Origin: Thermoanaerobacterium saccharolyticum
GTDB lineage: Bacteria; Bacillota; Thermoanaerobacteria; Thermoanaerobacterales; Thermoanaerobacteraceae
Reading direction: 5' to 3'
DNA length: 55,309 bases
Assembly (NCBI RefSeq): GCF_000747665.1
Contig: NZ_BBKT01000050.1
Location: 1-55,309, forward strand
Part shown: in pieces, positions 36,781 to 45,445 of the stretch
How positions within the stretch are numbered: position 1 is the stretch's first letter
Layout: each line of letters starts with the position of its first letter
Translations under genes and position numbers: made by a program
The notes under the pieces: generated by a model
The model's database searches: none
What the model saw: the letters and a program-made list of their open reading frames with translations, nothing else
What the model was told of the DNA's origin: nothing

Positions 36781-37683
36781 TTACCCAATAAGTTTTATTG
36801 CCTTCTCCAAGTATTGTGCTTCATACTGATCTGGCAATTTATAGTCGCAGTGGCTATGAGTTCGTACAGTGTTATAAAAGGTCTCAATATATTCAAACAC
36901 TAGCTTTCTAGCATGATCATAATCTCTGATTTTATATTGATTTAGCCATTCACGTTTAATCAGTGAATGAAAGGACTCTATGCAGGCGTTATCCCAAGGA
37001 CACCCCTTCTTTGAGTAACTGAGTGTCATTTTTTATGCAGCTTTCCGGTATTCCTTCGATACATACTGACTTCCACGATCACTGTGGATAACTAGTGGGT
37101 TAATTAACCTTCTAGTTGCCTTTGCTTTATTTATGGTATCTAAAACACATGATACCTCTAGTGTTTTGGAAAGTGTCCACGCTATAATTTTACGTGAATA
37201 TAAATCCATGATACTGGTCAGGTATACAAATCCATCTACAGTCCAGATATATGTTATATCAGTACACCAGACTGCATTAGGAGACTCCGGATTGAACTGT
37301 TGCTGTAAGATGTTCTCAAGAGAACTACTGAAGTTTGAGTTGCGTGTTGCAACTGTATAAGGCTTGATATACCTTGCTTTTAAGCCTATTTCCTTCATAT
37401 ATTTACCTACAGTTCTTTCTGAGATGACCTCTCCAGCTTTATGTAGTTCCTTTGTAATTTTAGGAGCTCCGTAAATATTATGAGACTTTGCATGGATTTC
37501 ACGAATTTTGTCCTGGACAGACTCTTTCCTTAGCTGCTGTTTTGATGGTTTGCGCTTTAACCAAGAGTTATAACCGGACCTGGAAACGCCTAAATGGCGC
37601 AGCATTCCGCTGACAGAAACGCGGCGTTTCCCTTTGGAAGCTTCACACTTGCGATAGACTTCAAGATAAATCGCCTCTGTCAT
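36781..37683 (-). pseudogene. IS3 OrfB transposase with an internal stop
   Basis: The N-terminal HTH_21 region (KCEASKGKRRVSVSGMLRHL, ...GVSRSGYNSWL) leads into an rve integrase core with WCTDITYI (first Asp), VIHSDRGSQYVSKEYRKAA (second Asp), then an in-frame TAA at 37030, and after it CPWDNACIESFHSLIKREW (catalytic Glu). The stop replaces a likely Gln codon (CAA to TAA) between catalytic residues two and three, so this copy cannot make full transposase. No frame change is involved, unlike the homopolymer cases elsewhere. Confidence 0.9.
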
Positions 37684-37967
37684 TTTCCCAGAATGCTGAT
37701 GGCTTTTTTTAGTACATCAAGTGCATCCTTTGCATCGCGTAATTCTCTCCGTAGCCTAGCATTTTCTTTTTCTACGTCAGAAGCGTAGTTGCCAGAACCA
37801 CGAGTTGGGATTGTTCCGTTATTGGTGCTATAATCCCTAACCCATTTGCTAAGAGTGCTATAACCTATGCCAAGGTTTTCTGCACACCCTCGAAGCCCTA
37901 GATCCTTATGGTCAAGGTAATACTCGACAGCTTCCTCCTTAAATTGTTGATCATGTTGTTTTGCCAT
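37680..37967 (-). CDS. IS3 OrfA transposase (HTH_Tnp_1)
   Basis: 95 residues from ATG 37967 (GGGGGAAC upstream). MAKQHDQQFKEEAVEYYLD and GYSTLSKWVRDY form the helix-turn-helix of IS3 OrfA, followed by the coiled-coil ENARLRRELRDAKDALDVL. The coding strand carries CTAAAAAAAGCC near the end, a plausible -1 slippery site for producing OrfAB. Its stop overlaps the orfB start. Confidence 0.88.
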   Translation of the reverse strand: MAKQHDQQFKEEAVEYYLDHKDLGLRGCAENLGIGYSTLSKWVRDYSTNNGTIPTRGSGNYASDVEKENARLRRELRDAKDALDVLKKAISILGK

Positions 37968-38082
37968 GAGAAGTTCCCCCATTCTTTCTATATTTATTGT
38001 AATACTTATGCGGAACTTTCTCAATTCAACTTGTACTATTTATATTCTACCATCACTGGAGTAATTAATGAGGTGAGTTTTT

Positions 38083-38868
38083 GTGGAAGAATTACAAATA
38101 TATAATGAAATGCTTTCTTCATATAAAAGATGTATGGAGATAGGCCTTATAAATTCAATACCATGTCCAGCTATAACTTTAAAAGAAGAGGATTTACAAA
38201 TCAGATTAAATAAAAACATAGGACTTATTAATGTATTTCACAATTGTGTTGATAATATTTTAAATCAGACTAAAGGAGAATACATATTTTTATTAACTGA
38301 TGACAATGGTTATCTTCTAAATATAAGATGCAATAATAAAATATATATCTGCATTGATAAATCGGGTTTTAGAATAGGTACGTCTTTTAAAGAAGAAGCC
38401 GTAGAGAAAAATGCCATTTCAATGGCAATGAAATTAAGAAGATTAGTTTATTTAGAACCTCAGCATCATTACTGTGACATTTTGAAAAAATGGTATTGTA
38501 TTGCAGCGCCTATCATTATAGATGAAAAGATAATAGGATATCTTGATGTATCGACGATAGAACATGGCATGGTGAATGAAATGACTATAGTTTTAGAATT
38601 GCTTGCAGATAAAATTGCCAATGAATATAAAACCAATATAAAAGAGCAAGAACTAAATAACTGCAATATAAATTTAACTGATAATCAGATAGAGATATTG
38701 CTAATGCTTGCAAAGGGTTGTAAAGAATTGGCCATATCAAGAGAGATTGGAATTAAACCAGTTACTGTAAAATATCATAAGAGGAAAATAATTGAGAAGC
38801 TATGCGTAAAAAGCATTCAAGAAGCAGTTGCAAAAGCGGTTAAATTAAATTTAATAGATATAGATTAA
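38083..38868 (+). CDS. GAF-LuxR-type transcription regulator of the peptide locus
   Basis: 261 residues from GTG 38083 with GAGGTGAG upstream. Residues about 55-180 resemble a GAF sensor domain ('GEYIFLLTDDNGYLL', 'KWYCIAAPIIIDEKIIGYLDVST'), as in AcoR/TyrR-like activators. The C-terminus (about 198-258, 'LTDNQIEILLMLAKGCKELA' to 'VTVKYHKRKIIEKL') is a LuxR-type HTH. It precedes the operon and is followed by a matching palindrome and promoter. A 318-bp stretch (38161-38478) recurs as a decayed copy at 49836-50153. It probably senses a ligand and activates the peptide operon. Confidence 0.78.
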   Translation: MEELQIYNEMLSSYKRCMEIGLINSIPCPAITLKEEDLQIRLNKNIGLINVFHNCVDNILNQTKGEYIFLLTDDNGYLLNIRCNNKIYICIDKSGFRIGTSFKEEAVEKNAISMAMKLRRLVYLEPQHHYCDILKKWYCIAAPIIIDEKIIGYLDVSTIEHGMVNEMTIVLELLADKIANEYKTNIKEQELNNCNINLTDNQIEILLMLAKGCKELAISREIGIKPVTVKYHKRKIIEKLCVKSIQEAVAKAVKLNLIDID

Positions 38869-38877
38869 ATTTTAAGA

Positions 38878-38893
38878 CTATACTTTTGTATAG
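38878..38893. promoter_or_regulatory. Palindrome CTATAC-N4-GTATAG after the regulator, possibly also a terminator
   Basis: A perfect palindrome CTATACTTTTGTATAG followed by T7. It can fold as a weak AU-rich terminator and also matches the operator half-sites at 38917 and 49737. Confidence 0.5.
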
Positions 38894-38916
38894 TTTTTTT
38901 GCTTTTTATGTCAAAA

Positions 38917-38961
38917 CTATACAAAGATATAGTAGACATTGGAAATATATCGTTGTAAAAT
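38917..38961 (+). promoter_or_regulatory. Promoter and operator of the RiPP operon
   Basis: CTATACAAAGATATAG (38917-38932) abuts TAGACA (-35, 38933-38938), a 17-base spacer and TAAAAT (-10, 38956-38961). The palindrome touching the -35 box is the geometry of a class II LuxR-type activator site. The same layout with the same spacing occurs at 49737-49781. Confidence 0.7.
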
Positions 38962-39043
38962 GGGAAACAAGAGATAATAAAAATATTTAATAAGAATCCA
39001 AACTTTAATATTTAAGTATTTTATTTAACTGGAGGGGAAAATA

Positions 39044-39445
39044 GTGTTTTTAATTAAAGAAAGGATAGACCCATATTTTATTGAGAAAAGTGAAAAACCT
39101 ATTTTTGTCAAATCAAATTTGAGTTTCTATTGAGAAGAAAATATGGGATATATAACATGTGTGCCTAAAAATTTCCCATTAGTGAACTATTTAATTATAA
39201 ACCCTACAGCTAAAATAATTTTAGAACTTTGTAATGGCAAGAATATACCGAAAAAAATACGTGATAAATTATCAACTTTATATTTTGATGTTGCAAAAGG
39301 CAAAATAACAAAAGATATTGTTGATGTGCTGTTTGATTTTTCGAAGTGTAATCTAATACAATGGGAAGGAGGAAGTAATCCATTTATGTATATGAACGAA
39401 AAAGTGTTAGAAGACGGTATTATTATGATTTATTTATATCTTTGA
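39044..39445 (+). pseudogene. PqqD/RRE-like peptide-recognition protein with an in-frame TGA
   Basis: GTG 39044 (GGAGGGG upstream) starts MFLIKERIDPYFIEKSEKPI and reaches TGA at 39131. In the same frame, ENMGYITCVPKNFPLVNYLI continues into 'NPTAKIILELCNGKNIPKKI', the hallmark of PqqD-like RiPP recognition elements ('LN.TA..IL.LCDG..T..EI'), to 39445. TGA probably replaces a TGG. RRE proteins bind the leader peptide and present it to the modifying enzyme. A shorter protein could initiate at ATG 39143. Confidence 0.65.
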
Positions 39446-39463
39446 AGGAGGAAATGGGTGTTT

Positions 39464-39965
39464 ATGGGAAAAGAGAATATATCAATTGATAATATTGAAA
39501 TTATAAAAGGTCCACATCAGTTGTCATTTGATATAACTAACAAATGTAATTTTAGATGTCTTCATTGTTACAATTCAAGTGGTGAAAATATAGTAGTGGA
39601 TAATGAATTAACAGATGAGGAAGTTATAAATTTGCGGTGGAGAGCCACTAAAAAGAAAAGAATTAATTTATGAATGTGCTAAATTATTAAGTGAAGCGGG
39701 AACAAGTCACGTATCGCTTGTAACTAATGGTTATTTAATGACAAAAGATATAGCTTATCAATTAAAAAAGAATGGTATTGATCGCATACAAATAAGTATT
39801 GATGGAGCAAGCCCGAATACACATGATAGATTAAGAAATAAAAACGGTGCATTTAAAGGAAATTGCCAAGTAGTAATTTTAATCAGTCATAAGGAAAGTA
39901 CTTTAAAAGATGTGGATATGATTTATGAGATAAATGAACTTAATCAGATTGAGAAAATATATTAG
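39464..39965 (+). pseudogene. Decayed radical SAM peptide-maturase gene
   Basis: ATG 39464 (GGAGG upstream) gives a normal start: 'PHQLSFDITNKCNFRCLHCY' with the CxxxCxxC cluster motif. After EEVINL about 20 residues are missing and the frame changes directly into CGGEPLKRKELIYECAKLL, then LVTNGYLMTKDIAYQLKKNG and 'IDRIQISIDGASPNTHDRLR'; a second internal deletion follows and the frame ends at 39963. It parallels the intact gene that follows, so it is a duplicate in decay. Confidence 0.8.
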
Positions 39966-39975
39966 GGGTGAGAAA

Positions 39976-41022
39976 GTGAAGGGCAATAGGATTAAATCAG
40001 CATCAATTGATGTTACATATAAATGTAATTTTAGGTGTTTGCACTGTTTTAACTCAAGTGGGGAACATTGTTTTGAAAAAGAGGAACTATCAGAGGATGA
40101 AATATTAGGTATCGCTAAGCAGCTTAGCGAATTTGAATTAGAATCTCTTTGTTTCTGTGGAGGAGAACCTTTATTAAAAAAGGAAGCAATATATAAAGCA
40201 GCAAGGTATTTGAAGGAAAATGCTTCACCAAAATTAAGTCTAAATATGGTTACAAATGGATACTTAATGACAGAAGAAATTGCAGACAAGTTAAAAGAAT
40301 CAGGCATAAAGTTAATTCAAATAAGTTTAGATGGATATGACGCAGAAGCACATGACTGGTTACGAAATTATAAGGGGGCATTTGATAAAGCAGTTGAAGC
40401 CATTAAGATAGTTGTATCAAAAGGATTTTATGTGGGTGTTGCATATACTCCTACAAAGAAAAGTATTAAATATATAGACAAACTGATTGATTTTTGTGAA
40501 ACTCTCGGAGTAAAGCAGTTTAGGGCACAGCCTATTATGAGTCTGGGGAGAGCAGAGTTAATTAGGGACTATTTCTTAGATTATACAGATTATCTTAAAT
40601 TAAGTGATAAATTAAAAAGAAGAAACATCAACTCGTCTATGATTATTGAATGGGGGGACCCACTTCAACACATTATTGGTGCAAGGTGTGAAGCTCCTGA
40701 AATTGATTATTTAACTATAGGTGGATATGGTGATTTACTAATTTCGCCTTATTTACCAGTAACTTTTGGAAATATTAGACGACATACCATAAAGGAATAT
40801 TTAGATCATGGATTAACTAATGTATGGCAATATGAATTCTTAAAAGAAATTTCAAAAGTTATTACTGTGCCTACAAATATGAATATATCCAAAATTAATA
40901 GTAAAGTTCCTAAGATTTTTCAAGGGTATGATATTGATTTTGATTTGATTGAGAAAGATACAGAAAAACTAAATTATGAGATAGTAAAAAAAAATTATTT
41001 AGTAAGGAGATTGTTATGTTAG
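39976..41022 (+). CDS. Radical SAM peptide-modifying enzyme
   Basis: About 348 residues from GTG 39976, which has AGGGGTGA upstream; the in-frame ATG at 39934 lacks a good site and lies inside the pseudogene. The 4Fe-4S motif is TYKCNFRCLHC (Cys17, Cys21, Cys24), CFCGGEPLL is the SAM-binding GGE motif, and 'KLIQISLDGYDAEAHDWLRN' is typical of peptide maturases. The C-terminal part has 'YLTIGGYGDLLISPYLPVTF' and GNIRRHTIKEYLDHGLTNVW, a short twitch- or SPASM-like region with few cysteines. An A9 run at 40986-40994 may lengthen the end: with A8 it would stop at TAG just before the next AAGGAG. Reaction unknown. Confidence 0.85.
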   Translation: MKGNRIKSASIDVTYKCNFRCLHCFNSSGEHCFEKEELSEDEILGIAKQLSEFELESLCFCGGEPLLKKEAIYKAARYLKENASPKLSLNMVTNGYLMTEEIADKLKESGIKLIQISLDGYDAEAHDWLRNYKGAFDKAVEAIKIVVSKGFYVGVAYTPTKKSIKYIDKLIDFCETLGVKQFRAQPIMSLGRAELIRDYFLDYTDYLKLSDKLKRRNINSSMIIEWGDPLQHIIGARCEAPEIDYLTIGGYGDLLISPYLPVTFGNIRRHTIKEYLDHGLTNVWQYEFLKEISKVITVPTNMNISKINSKVPKIFQGYDIDFDLIEKDTEKLNYEIVKKNYLVRRLLC

Positions 41023-41507
41023 AATATAGAATTTTAACAGATTTTGATATAGAAAAGATTATTGATTATTCGAATGAACAAGAATTTGTTAATAGTGCAG
41101 ACTTGTATGTTAGTGAAAGGCTTATTATAGAACCTTTTAGAAGAGAGTCAAGCCTTAGACCAATTTTGTTCGAAGGACGAATTATATTTTATGCTGAAAT
41201 CGAAGAAAATAATATTAAAAAAGTAGCATTTATTGCTTTGCCAGATCCAATGAGTAAGAGTAATGTAGTTAACATTTTACATATGTCTACTGAGAAGGTT
41301 TTTATAGGAAAGACAGTAGATTTTTTAAAATCCTATTTTAAAGATAGTTCATATTCTAAAATTCGACTAGCTTATTATGAAAAAGAATATAACAAAGATT
41401 TTGCAACAAAACTTCTTAACAGTGGTTTTGAATGTGAAGTAGATTTTTCACCAGCATTAAATAATAAAAAAATGTTATGTCTTAGAATAGATAAGGAGAT
41501 TGAGTAA
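41016..41507 (+). CDS. GNAT-like acyltransferase-fold protein in the RiPP operon
   Basis: 163 residues; ATG 41016 with AAGGAG, overlapping the previous stop by 7 bases. The beta-alpha pattern 'ILFEGRIIFYAEIEENNIKK', VAFIALPDP and 'SYSKIRLAYYEKEYNKDFAT', ending LLNSGFECEVDFSPAL, fits a GNAT fold, in which the last helix and strand carry 'A...L...GF'. The acetyl-CoA pyrophosphate loop (Q/RxxGxG/A) is not evident, so it may be inactive or structural. Its stop overlaps the next ATG by one base. It could acylate the peptide or serve in self-protection (inference). Confidence 0.6.
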   Translation: MLEYRILTDFDIEKIIDYSNEQEFVNSADLYVSERLIIEPFRRESSLRPILFEGRIIFYAEIEENNIKKVAFIALPDPMSKSNVVNILHMSTEKVFIGKTVDFLKSYFKDSSYSKIRLAYYEKEYNKDFATKLLNSGFECEVDFSPALNNKKMLCLRIDKEIE

Positions 41508-42820
41508 TGATTAATTCTGTTAAGTGGGAGTTATCCCAAAGGTGTAACCTAAGATGTAAACATTGTTTTGTGGGAAAAGTGGAATATGAGCCTGAGTTGA
41601 GTTTAGAAGAAAATAAGAAAATAATTGATATACTTTTACAGCATGGTGTTAAGAGTATTATGTTTTCTAGTAAAGAACCTCTAATGTATAAGCATTTTGT
41701 TGATATTCTGAAATATTGTAGAACTAATGGTATTATAATTTCAATTATCACAAATGGAACTCTATTTAATGAAGCTTTATATGATGAATTATCAAAAGGA
41801 ATAGTTAAAGTAGTTTCATTTAGCTTGGAGGGAATAACACCTTACAGTAATGATATGATAAGAGGTGATGGAGTATTTGAAAAGGTTATATCTGCAGCAA
41901 ATGAACTTATAAAAAGAACTGTTAATACAAAAAAGACAATTCCTTTGGCCTTGCAAATTTCATTAACTGCTATTAATAAAGATGAAATCAAGGATATGCA
42001 TGAATTTTTTTCGAATAGTCCTTTTCTATCTGTAAATATTGGAGATATTACTTTAGTTGGTAATGCGAGAGATAACCAGACTATAAAAGTACCTGAAAAT
42101 GAATATGATTCTTTAATTCTTGATCTTTTAAAGGATTATTCAATGTCTAAAAATCCTAAGTATAATTTGCATTTAAAAGGATTAAACATATATGAAACTA
42201 TTTATTATAATTCAATATTTGATATTTCATTAGATTTGATATTGCCAAGTTGTGCAGCTTATCATGGTTATTATTCTATTTTACCAGATTCGACGCTGTG
42301 TAAATGTGTTGCATTGAAGGGGATAAAAGACGCAACAAAATATAATTTATATTCCCATAATATCTTAGAAACAGGGACATTTAATCCAAGTTTAAAAGAA
42401 AATGATACTATAAAACCAATAAAATTAGGATTTTGTAATGAATGCAGATACACAGATAAATGTAATCTATGTTTACTTATTGAAGAAGATGGAGAATTAG
42501 CATTTGATCAAAAGTGCAAAGTAGCTTATCAAAAGCTTAAACAGATTTTAGAAGATATATTTGCTGGTAAGATTGCATTCAAATTTAAAACAATGACTTA
42601 TTTAGAAAAACAAGAAGATTACTTGATTGTTATAAGGTATTATTATACAAATGAAAGAAGAGATACTGTTATAAAGTCTTTGTTTGCTAGAGAGTATTTT
42701 GAAAAAATATATGTTGATAATAAATTTGTATCATTTGATAACTGTGTTGGTAGAGATGAAATAGAGTGTGATTTAGAAAATCTATTATTTAATGATGCAT
42801 TAGTTTTTAAACTTATTTAA
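41507..42820 (+). CDS. Radical SAM/SPASM peptide maturase
   Basis: 437 residues. The cluster motif is Cys13/Cys17/Cys20 in WELSQRCNLRCKHCFVGK; the usual GGEP is replaced by MFSSKEPLMYKHF, a noticeable deviation in the SAM-binding motif. A C-terminal SPASM-like region has cysteines in 'PSCAAYHGYYSILPDSTLCK', GFCNECRYTDKCNLCLL and FDQKC, enough for auxiliary clusters. A tail of about 75 residues (YLEKQEDYLIVIRYYYTNER) is extra. It would install a carbon-based cross-link or epimerisation in the precursor. Translationally coupled to the genes on both sides. Confidence 0.88.
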   Translation: MINSVKWELSQRCNLRCKHCFVGKVEYEPELSLEENKKIIDILLQHGVKSIMFSSKEPLMYKHFVDILKYCRTNGIIISIITNGTLFNEALYDELSKGIVKVVSFSLEGITPYSNDMIRGDGVFEKVISAANELIKRTVNTKKTIPLALQISLTAINKDEIKDMHEFFSNSPFLSVNIGDITLVGNARDNQTIKVPENEYDSLILDLLKDYSMSKNPKYNLHLKGLNIYETIYYNSIFDISLDLILPSCAAYHGYYSILPDSTLCKCVALKGIKDATKYNLYSHNILETGTFNPSLKENDTIKPIKLGFCNECRYTDKCNLCLLIEEDGELAFDQKCKVAYQKLKQILEDIFAGKIAFKFKTMTYLEKQEDYLIVIRYYYTNERRDTVIKSLFAREYFEKIYVDNKFVSFDNCVGRDEIECDLENLLFNDALVFKLI

Positions 42821-42839
42821 AAAGAAAGAGGAGATAAAT

Positions 42840-43682
42840 GTGGACAAGTATATTCCCTTAATTAATAAAAATAATATTATTGAAGAATATACCGATATTG
42901 ATTCTCAAATAATTATACCTAAATTGCTTTTTAATAATGAGAAGATTGAACTAAATAAAACTGCAAAGTTTATTTATGATTCAATTAATGGTGAGAGATG
43001 TATTAAAGAAATTATTAGTTTATTCCATCAACGTTATAAGGTTATCTCATTGGAAGTAGTGCAAGAAGATGTAGAGCAAGTTTTATTTATGTTATGGAGA
43101 CTTGGAATTGTTGGCTGGGTAGATAATAAAAATCCATATAAATATCAATATTTTAAATCCTTTGGTGAACACACTATCGAATTTACTTTATTAGAGACTG
43201 TGTCTGAATTTTTAGTTCAAAGTAGTAAATGTGAGTACGAGTATTGCAATCCTTATAGATATAGAAAGAATATTATTCAGAGGAGTTTTTTAGAACAGGC
43301 GATTGTTAATAATTTTGCATATAGCTTTATCATAAGAAAACATGAGGAAATTGTGTCTTTAGGAATAGTTAGTTTTGATTACCAAGATTTTGCATTAACT
43401 TTAGATTATCTTGCAGTGACCAAAAGTGATTTTGCAAAAGAAATTGACAATAAAAAAATGTCCTTATTTTTAGATTGGATTGAAAATAGAATTACGCAGG
43501 AAAATGCAGGATTTTCAAAGAAAAGAAACAAGGTAATCAATTGGCTGATTTTATCAGAACATAATAATCAACTATTCAATCAATACTTAGATAATATGAA
43601 ACCAGATAAGAAATGTTTATTAACCGATGAAACGATTGATGGTGACGTTGTTATGTATTTATTTAGAAGAAAGATATCCTAA
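42840..43682 (+). CDS. RRE (PqqD-like)-GNAT fusion protein
   Basis: 280 residues from GTG 42840 (GAGGAG upstream). Residues 1-95 look like a PqqD-type recognition domain: 'ELNKTAKFIYDSINGERCIK' EIISLFHQRY and DVEQVLFMLWRLGIVGWV. The remainder resembles a GNAT fold ('YSFIIRKHEEIVSLGIVSF', 'LTLDYLAVTKSDFAKEID', and the NKVINWLILSEHNNQ strand-helix). Fusing leader recognition to an acyltransferase-like domain suggests it acts on the precursor directly. It is the last biosynthetic gene before the precursor, separated by a 28-bp palindrome. The GNAT assignment is weaker than the RRE one. Confidence 0.6.
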   Translation: MDKYIPLINKNNIIEEYTDIDSQIIIPKLLFNNEKIELNKTAKFIYDSINGERCIKEIISLFHQRYKVISLEVVQEDVEQVLFMLWRLGIVGWVDNKNPYKYQYFKSFGEHTIEFTLLETVSEFLVQSSKCEYEYCNPYRYRKNIIQRSFLEQAIVNNFAYSFIIRKHEEIVSLGIVSFDYQDFALTLDYLAVTKSDFAKEIDNKKMSLFLDWIENRITQENAGFSKKRNKVINWLILSEHNNQLFNQYLDNMKPDKKCLLTDETIDGDVVMYLFRRKIS

Positions 43683-43691
43683 AGTTGTTAA

Positions 43692-43719
43692 AAACTAAAA
43701 TTTTATAAAATTTTAGTTT
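43692..43719. repeat. 28-bp perfect palindrome before the precursor gene
   Basis: AAACTAAAATTTTA and TAAAATTTTAGTTT form a continuous inverted repeat with no T-tract after it. It lies in the 68-bp gap between the last biosynthetic gene and the precursor; a processing or stabilising hairpin, or an attenuator, is likely. Confidence 0.7.
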
Positions 43720-43750
43720 AATATAAAATTAAAAAGAAGGAGGGATAAAA

Positions 43751-43957
43751 ATGACATATGAAAAACCAGTAGTAAAGATTGGAGAAAACAATGGTACAAT
43801 TACTCCAGAATGCACTCCAGGATTAGCAATTGCTGTTGCAGTAGCAGGAGTAGTGTGGAATGTTGGAGGTGTATACAGTTATGCCGCAGTTGCAGTAGCA
43901 GCAGTTGTTGCAGCAGTAGCTTTCGTTTGGAAAGGTACTGGTTGTTGGCCATCATAA
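43751..43957 (+). CDS. Putative RiPP precursor peptide, hydrophobic Ala/Val-rich core
   Basis: 68 residues with a very strong AAGGAGGGAT site. A leader-like N-terminus (MTYEKPVVKIGENNGTITPE) is typical of RRE-recognised leaders. The rest, from Cys21, is a hydrophobic Ala/Val/Gly core (AIAVAVAGVVWNVGG, VYSYAAVAVAAVVAAVAFVW) ending KGTGCWPS, with only two cysteines (21 and 65) and three tryptophans (36, 60, 66). No known RiPP class comes to mind; the core resembles membrane-active circular bacteriocins in composition, but the two radical SAM enzymes and the RREs point to a modified peptide, perhaps with crosslinks at the Cys or Trp residues. Position and separate expression signals support a precursor role. 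Confidence 0.75.
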   Translation: MTYEKPVVKIGENNGTITPECTPGLAIAVAVAGVVWNVGGVYSYAAVAVAAVVAAVAFVWKGTGCWPS

Positions 43958-43973
43958 AGATATATATGAATTT

Positions 43974-44030
43974 GTAAATGGAAGTAACGAGTTATTAAAC
44001 TTGTTATTTCTATTTACGTTGTTTTGTTTT
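43974..44030 (+). terminator. Long hairpin and T-rich tail after the precursor gene
   Basis: GTAAATGGAAGTAACGAG pairs with CTTGTTATTTCTATTTAC (18 bp with three G-U pairs, 8-base loop), followed by GTTGTTTTGTTTTT. It should end or attenuate transcription so that the precursor is made in excess of downstream genes. Confidence 0.7.
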
Positions 44031-44115
44031 TAGAAATACTCTATTAATATAGACATAAATCGATATTAATACTAACTATAGAATTTTATAAGAATACGCT
44101 AAGGATGGGGTTGTA

Positions 44116-44595
44116 ATGGAATATTTGTATCAATTAAAATTAAGAGGAAGTATTATTGGGGAAAAGAGTATTATTCTTACAAAGAACTCCAGTGGATATA
44201 GTTATAAAACAGAATTGCAACATATTGATAATAAAACCATTTTTAATGTATGTATGGATGAAAATTATTTTGTTAAAAACTTAGAGTATACAATACAAAA
44301 TTTGTTAGGTAAAAAGATGATTATTTTTAATGAAGACAAAAAAATAATTATTAATGAGAAATATTACTTTGATGATATACTAATATTCTTATTACCTCAT
44401 ATATACCAAAGAGGCATTAACAACTATTTTGTGTTGTCAAGTAGCCAACTTCAGTTTGGATTTATGAAAATCATACAAAAAGATGAAAATAGGTATAATG
44501 TGATTCTACCAGAATATTCTTATATAAAGTATGAAGAAGGTGTTTTGTCTTATTATGAGAACTTTGAACAAAGTTTAACGATTGAAAGAAATTAA
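44116..44595 (+). CDS. Hypothetical protein in the RiPP locus
   Basis: 159 residues from ATG 44116 (GGATGGGG upstream). Mostly beta-strand (MEYLYQLKLRGSIIGEKSII, 'YSYKTELQHIDNKTIFNVCM', 'FGFMKIIQKDENRYNVILPE') without signal peptide or membrane segments. The family is not recognised. It lies between the precursor and the SdpI-like gene, so a role in peptide processing or immunity is possible. It holds an in-frame A7 run (near 44338) that is intact. Confidence 0.55.
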   Translation: MEYLYQLKLRGSIIGEKSIILTKNSSGYSYKTELQHIDNKTIFNVCMDENYFVKNLEYTIQNLLGKKMIIFNEDKKIIINEKYYFDDILIFLLPHIYQRGINNYFVLSSSQLQFGFMKIIQKDENRYNVILPEYSYIKYEEGVLSYYENFEQSLTIERN

Positions 44596-44624
44596 TATTT
44601 AATATTTTTAAAAGGAGAGATAAT

Positions 44625-45227
44625 ATGTTTAAAGGATATAAGAAGATTTTATTGTGGGCATGCTTTTTTATACCATTCATCGTTATATTTTTCTTGTACC
44701 AAGATATCCAAGATTCAATATTTGGAATTAATAAAATATTATTTATTGTTTACTATTTCATAGTTAATCTAATAACATTGCTATTTACTAATTACAGGGC
44801 AAAAAAGATTTCTAGTGAACAGAATCAGAAATTATTAGATAAAATAGATTGGCTATTTGTAATAGTTATAAGTATTTTCCCATGTATCTTGATTTTATAT
44901 TCAACAAATATAAATCTTAGTTTAAATTTTCCAAAAGTAGTTTCAGTAATATGTGGATTGATATTTTTAGGGTTTTCATTTACGTTTACTAAGTTAGAGC
45001 GTAATGAGGTTATAGGCATAAAAACAAAATGGACTTTAAAAAGTGATGAAGTATGGAATAAAACTCATAGGGTAGGTGCAGTTTCCTGGATGATAGGAGG
45101 CATTCTTTTTATAGCTAATATTTTTGCAAAATCACAAACTATGTATTTAATTGCAATAATTATAGGATTGATTCTAGTAATTTTTGTTCCAATATTATAT
45201 TCTTATTATCTGGCAAAAAAACTATAA
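44625..45227 (+). CDS. SdpI-like membrane protein, candidate immunity
   Basis: 200 residues, six predicted membrane helices (for example ILLWACFFIPFIVIFFLY, KILFIVYYFIVNLITLLF, MIGGILFIANIFAK). The cytoplasmic segment 'LERNEVIGIKTKWTLKSDEV' WNKTHRVG is the SdpI signature ('RN...GIRT.WTL.....W..TH...G'). SdpI gives Bacillus immunity to the secreted toxin SdpC, so immunity to the peptide is a reasonable inference. AAAGGAG precedes the ATG; a terminator follows. Confidence 0.8.
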   Translation: MFKGYKKILLWACFFIPFIVIFFLYQDIQDSIFGINKILFIVYYFIVNLITLLFTNYRAKKISSEQNQKLLDKIDWLFVIVISIFPCILILYSTNINLSLNFPKVVSVICGLIFLGFSFTFTKLERNEVIGIKTKWTLKSDEVWNKTHRVGAVSWMIGGILFIANIFAKSQTMYLIAIIIGLILVIFVPILYSYYLAKKL

Positions 45228-45293
45228 TGCCCCCATTTGTCAAGACTTTTTTTACCACGAATAGCCAATGAAAAATAAATGTTAACTGTTTAA

Positions 45294-45328
45294 ATAGGGA
45301 GAATAAATTTATTATACTTTCTCCCTAT
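45294..45328 (+). terminator. Hairpin after the SdpI-like gene
   Basis: ATAGGGAGAA/TTCTCCCTAT, 10-bp stem with 15-base loop, followed by CTTTTCC. Confidence 0.6.
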
Positions 45329-45445
45329 CTTTTCCGTAAAATTGAGAAATGATATAATTTTATAGTAAAGTTGGCAAATATGATTTATTATAAGTAAGAT
45401 TTATTATATAAAAGGAGAGAATATCTTATGTGATCAATAAGGTTT

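Larger units (their letters stand above)
36740..38040 (-). mobile_element. IS3-family insertion sequence (ends approximate)
   Basis: The orfA/orfB pair in -1 phase on the minus strand identifies an IS3 group element. I could not find convincing terminal inverted repeats by eye, so the limits are estimates from flanking gene ends. It lies directly upstream of the peptide-locus regulator. Confidence 0.8.

Noticed and set aside
37030-37032. Programmed readthrough or frameshift between the two parts of the IS3 orfB
   Set aside because: Both parts are in the same frame and separated only by a TAA; a simple nonsense mutation explains it.
38886-38900. T-run after CTATAC/GTATAG as a confident terminator
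   Set aside because: The stem is only 6-7 A/T-rich pairs, weak in a thermophile; kept mainly as a candidate operator.
45231-45270. CCCCCATTTGTCAAGAC followed by T7, reminiscent of an IS end
   Set aside because: No matching second end and no transposase nearby; could be chance or a simple terminator-like tract.
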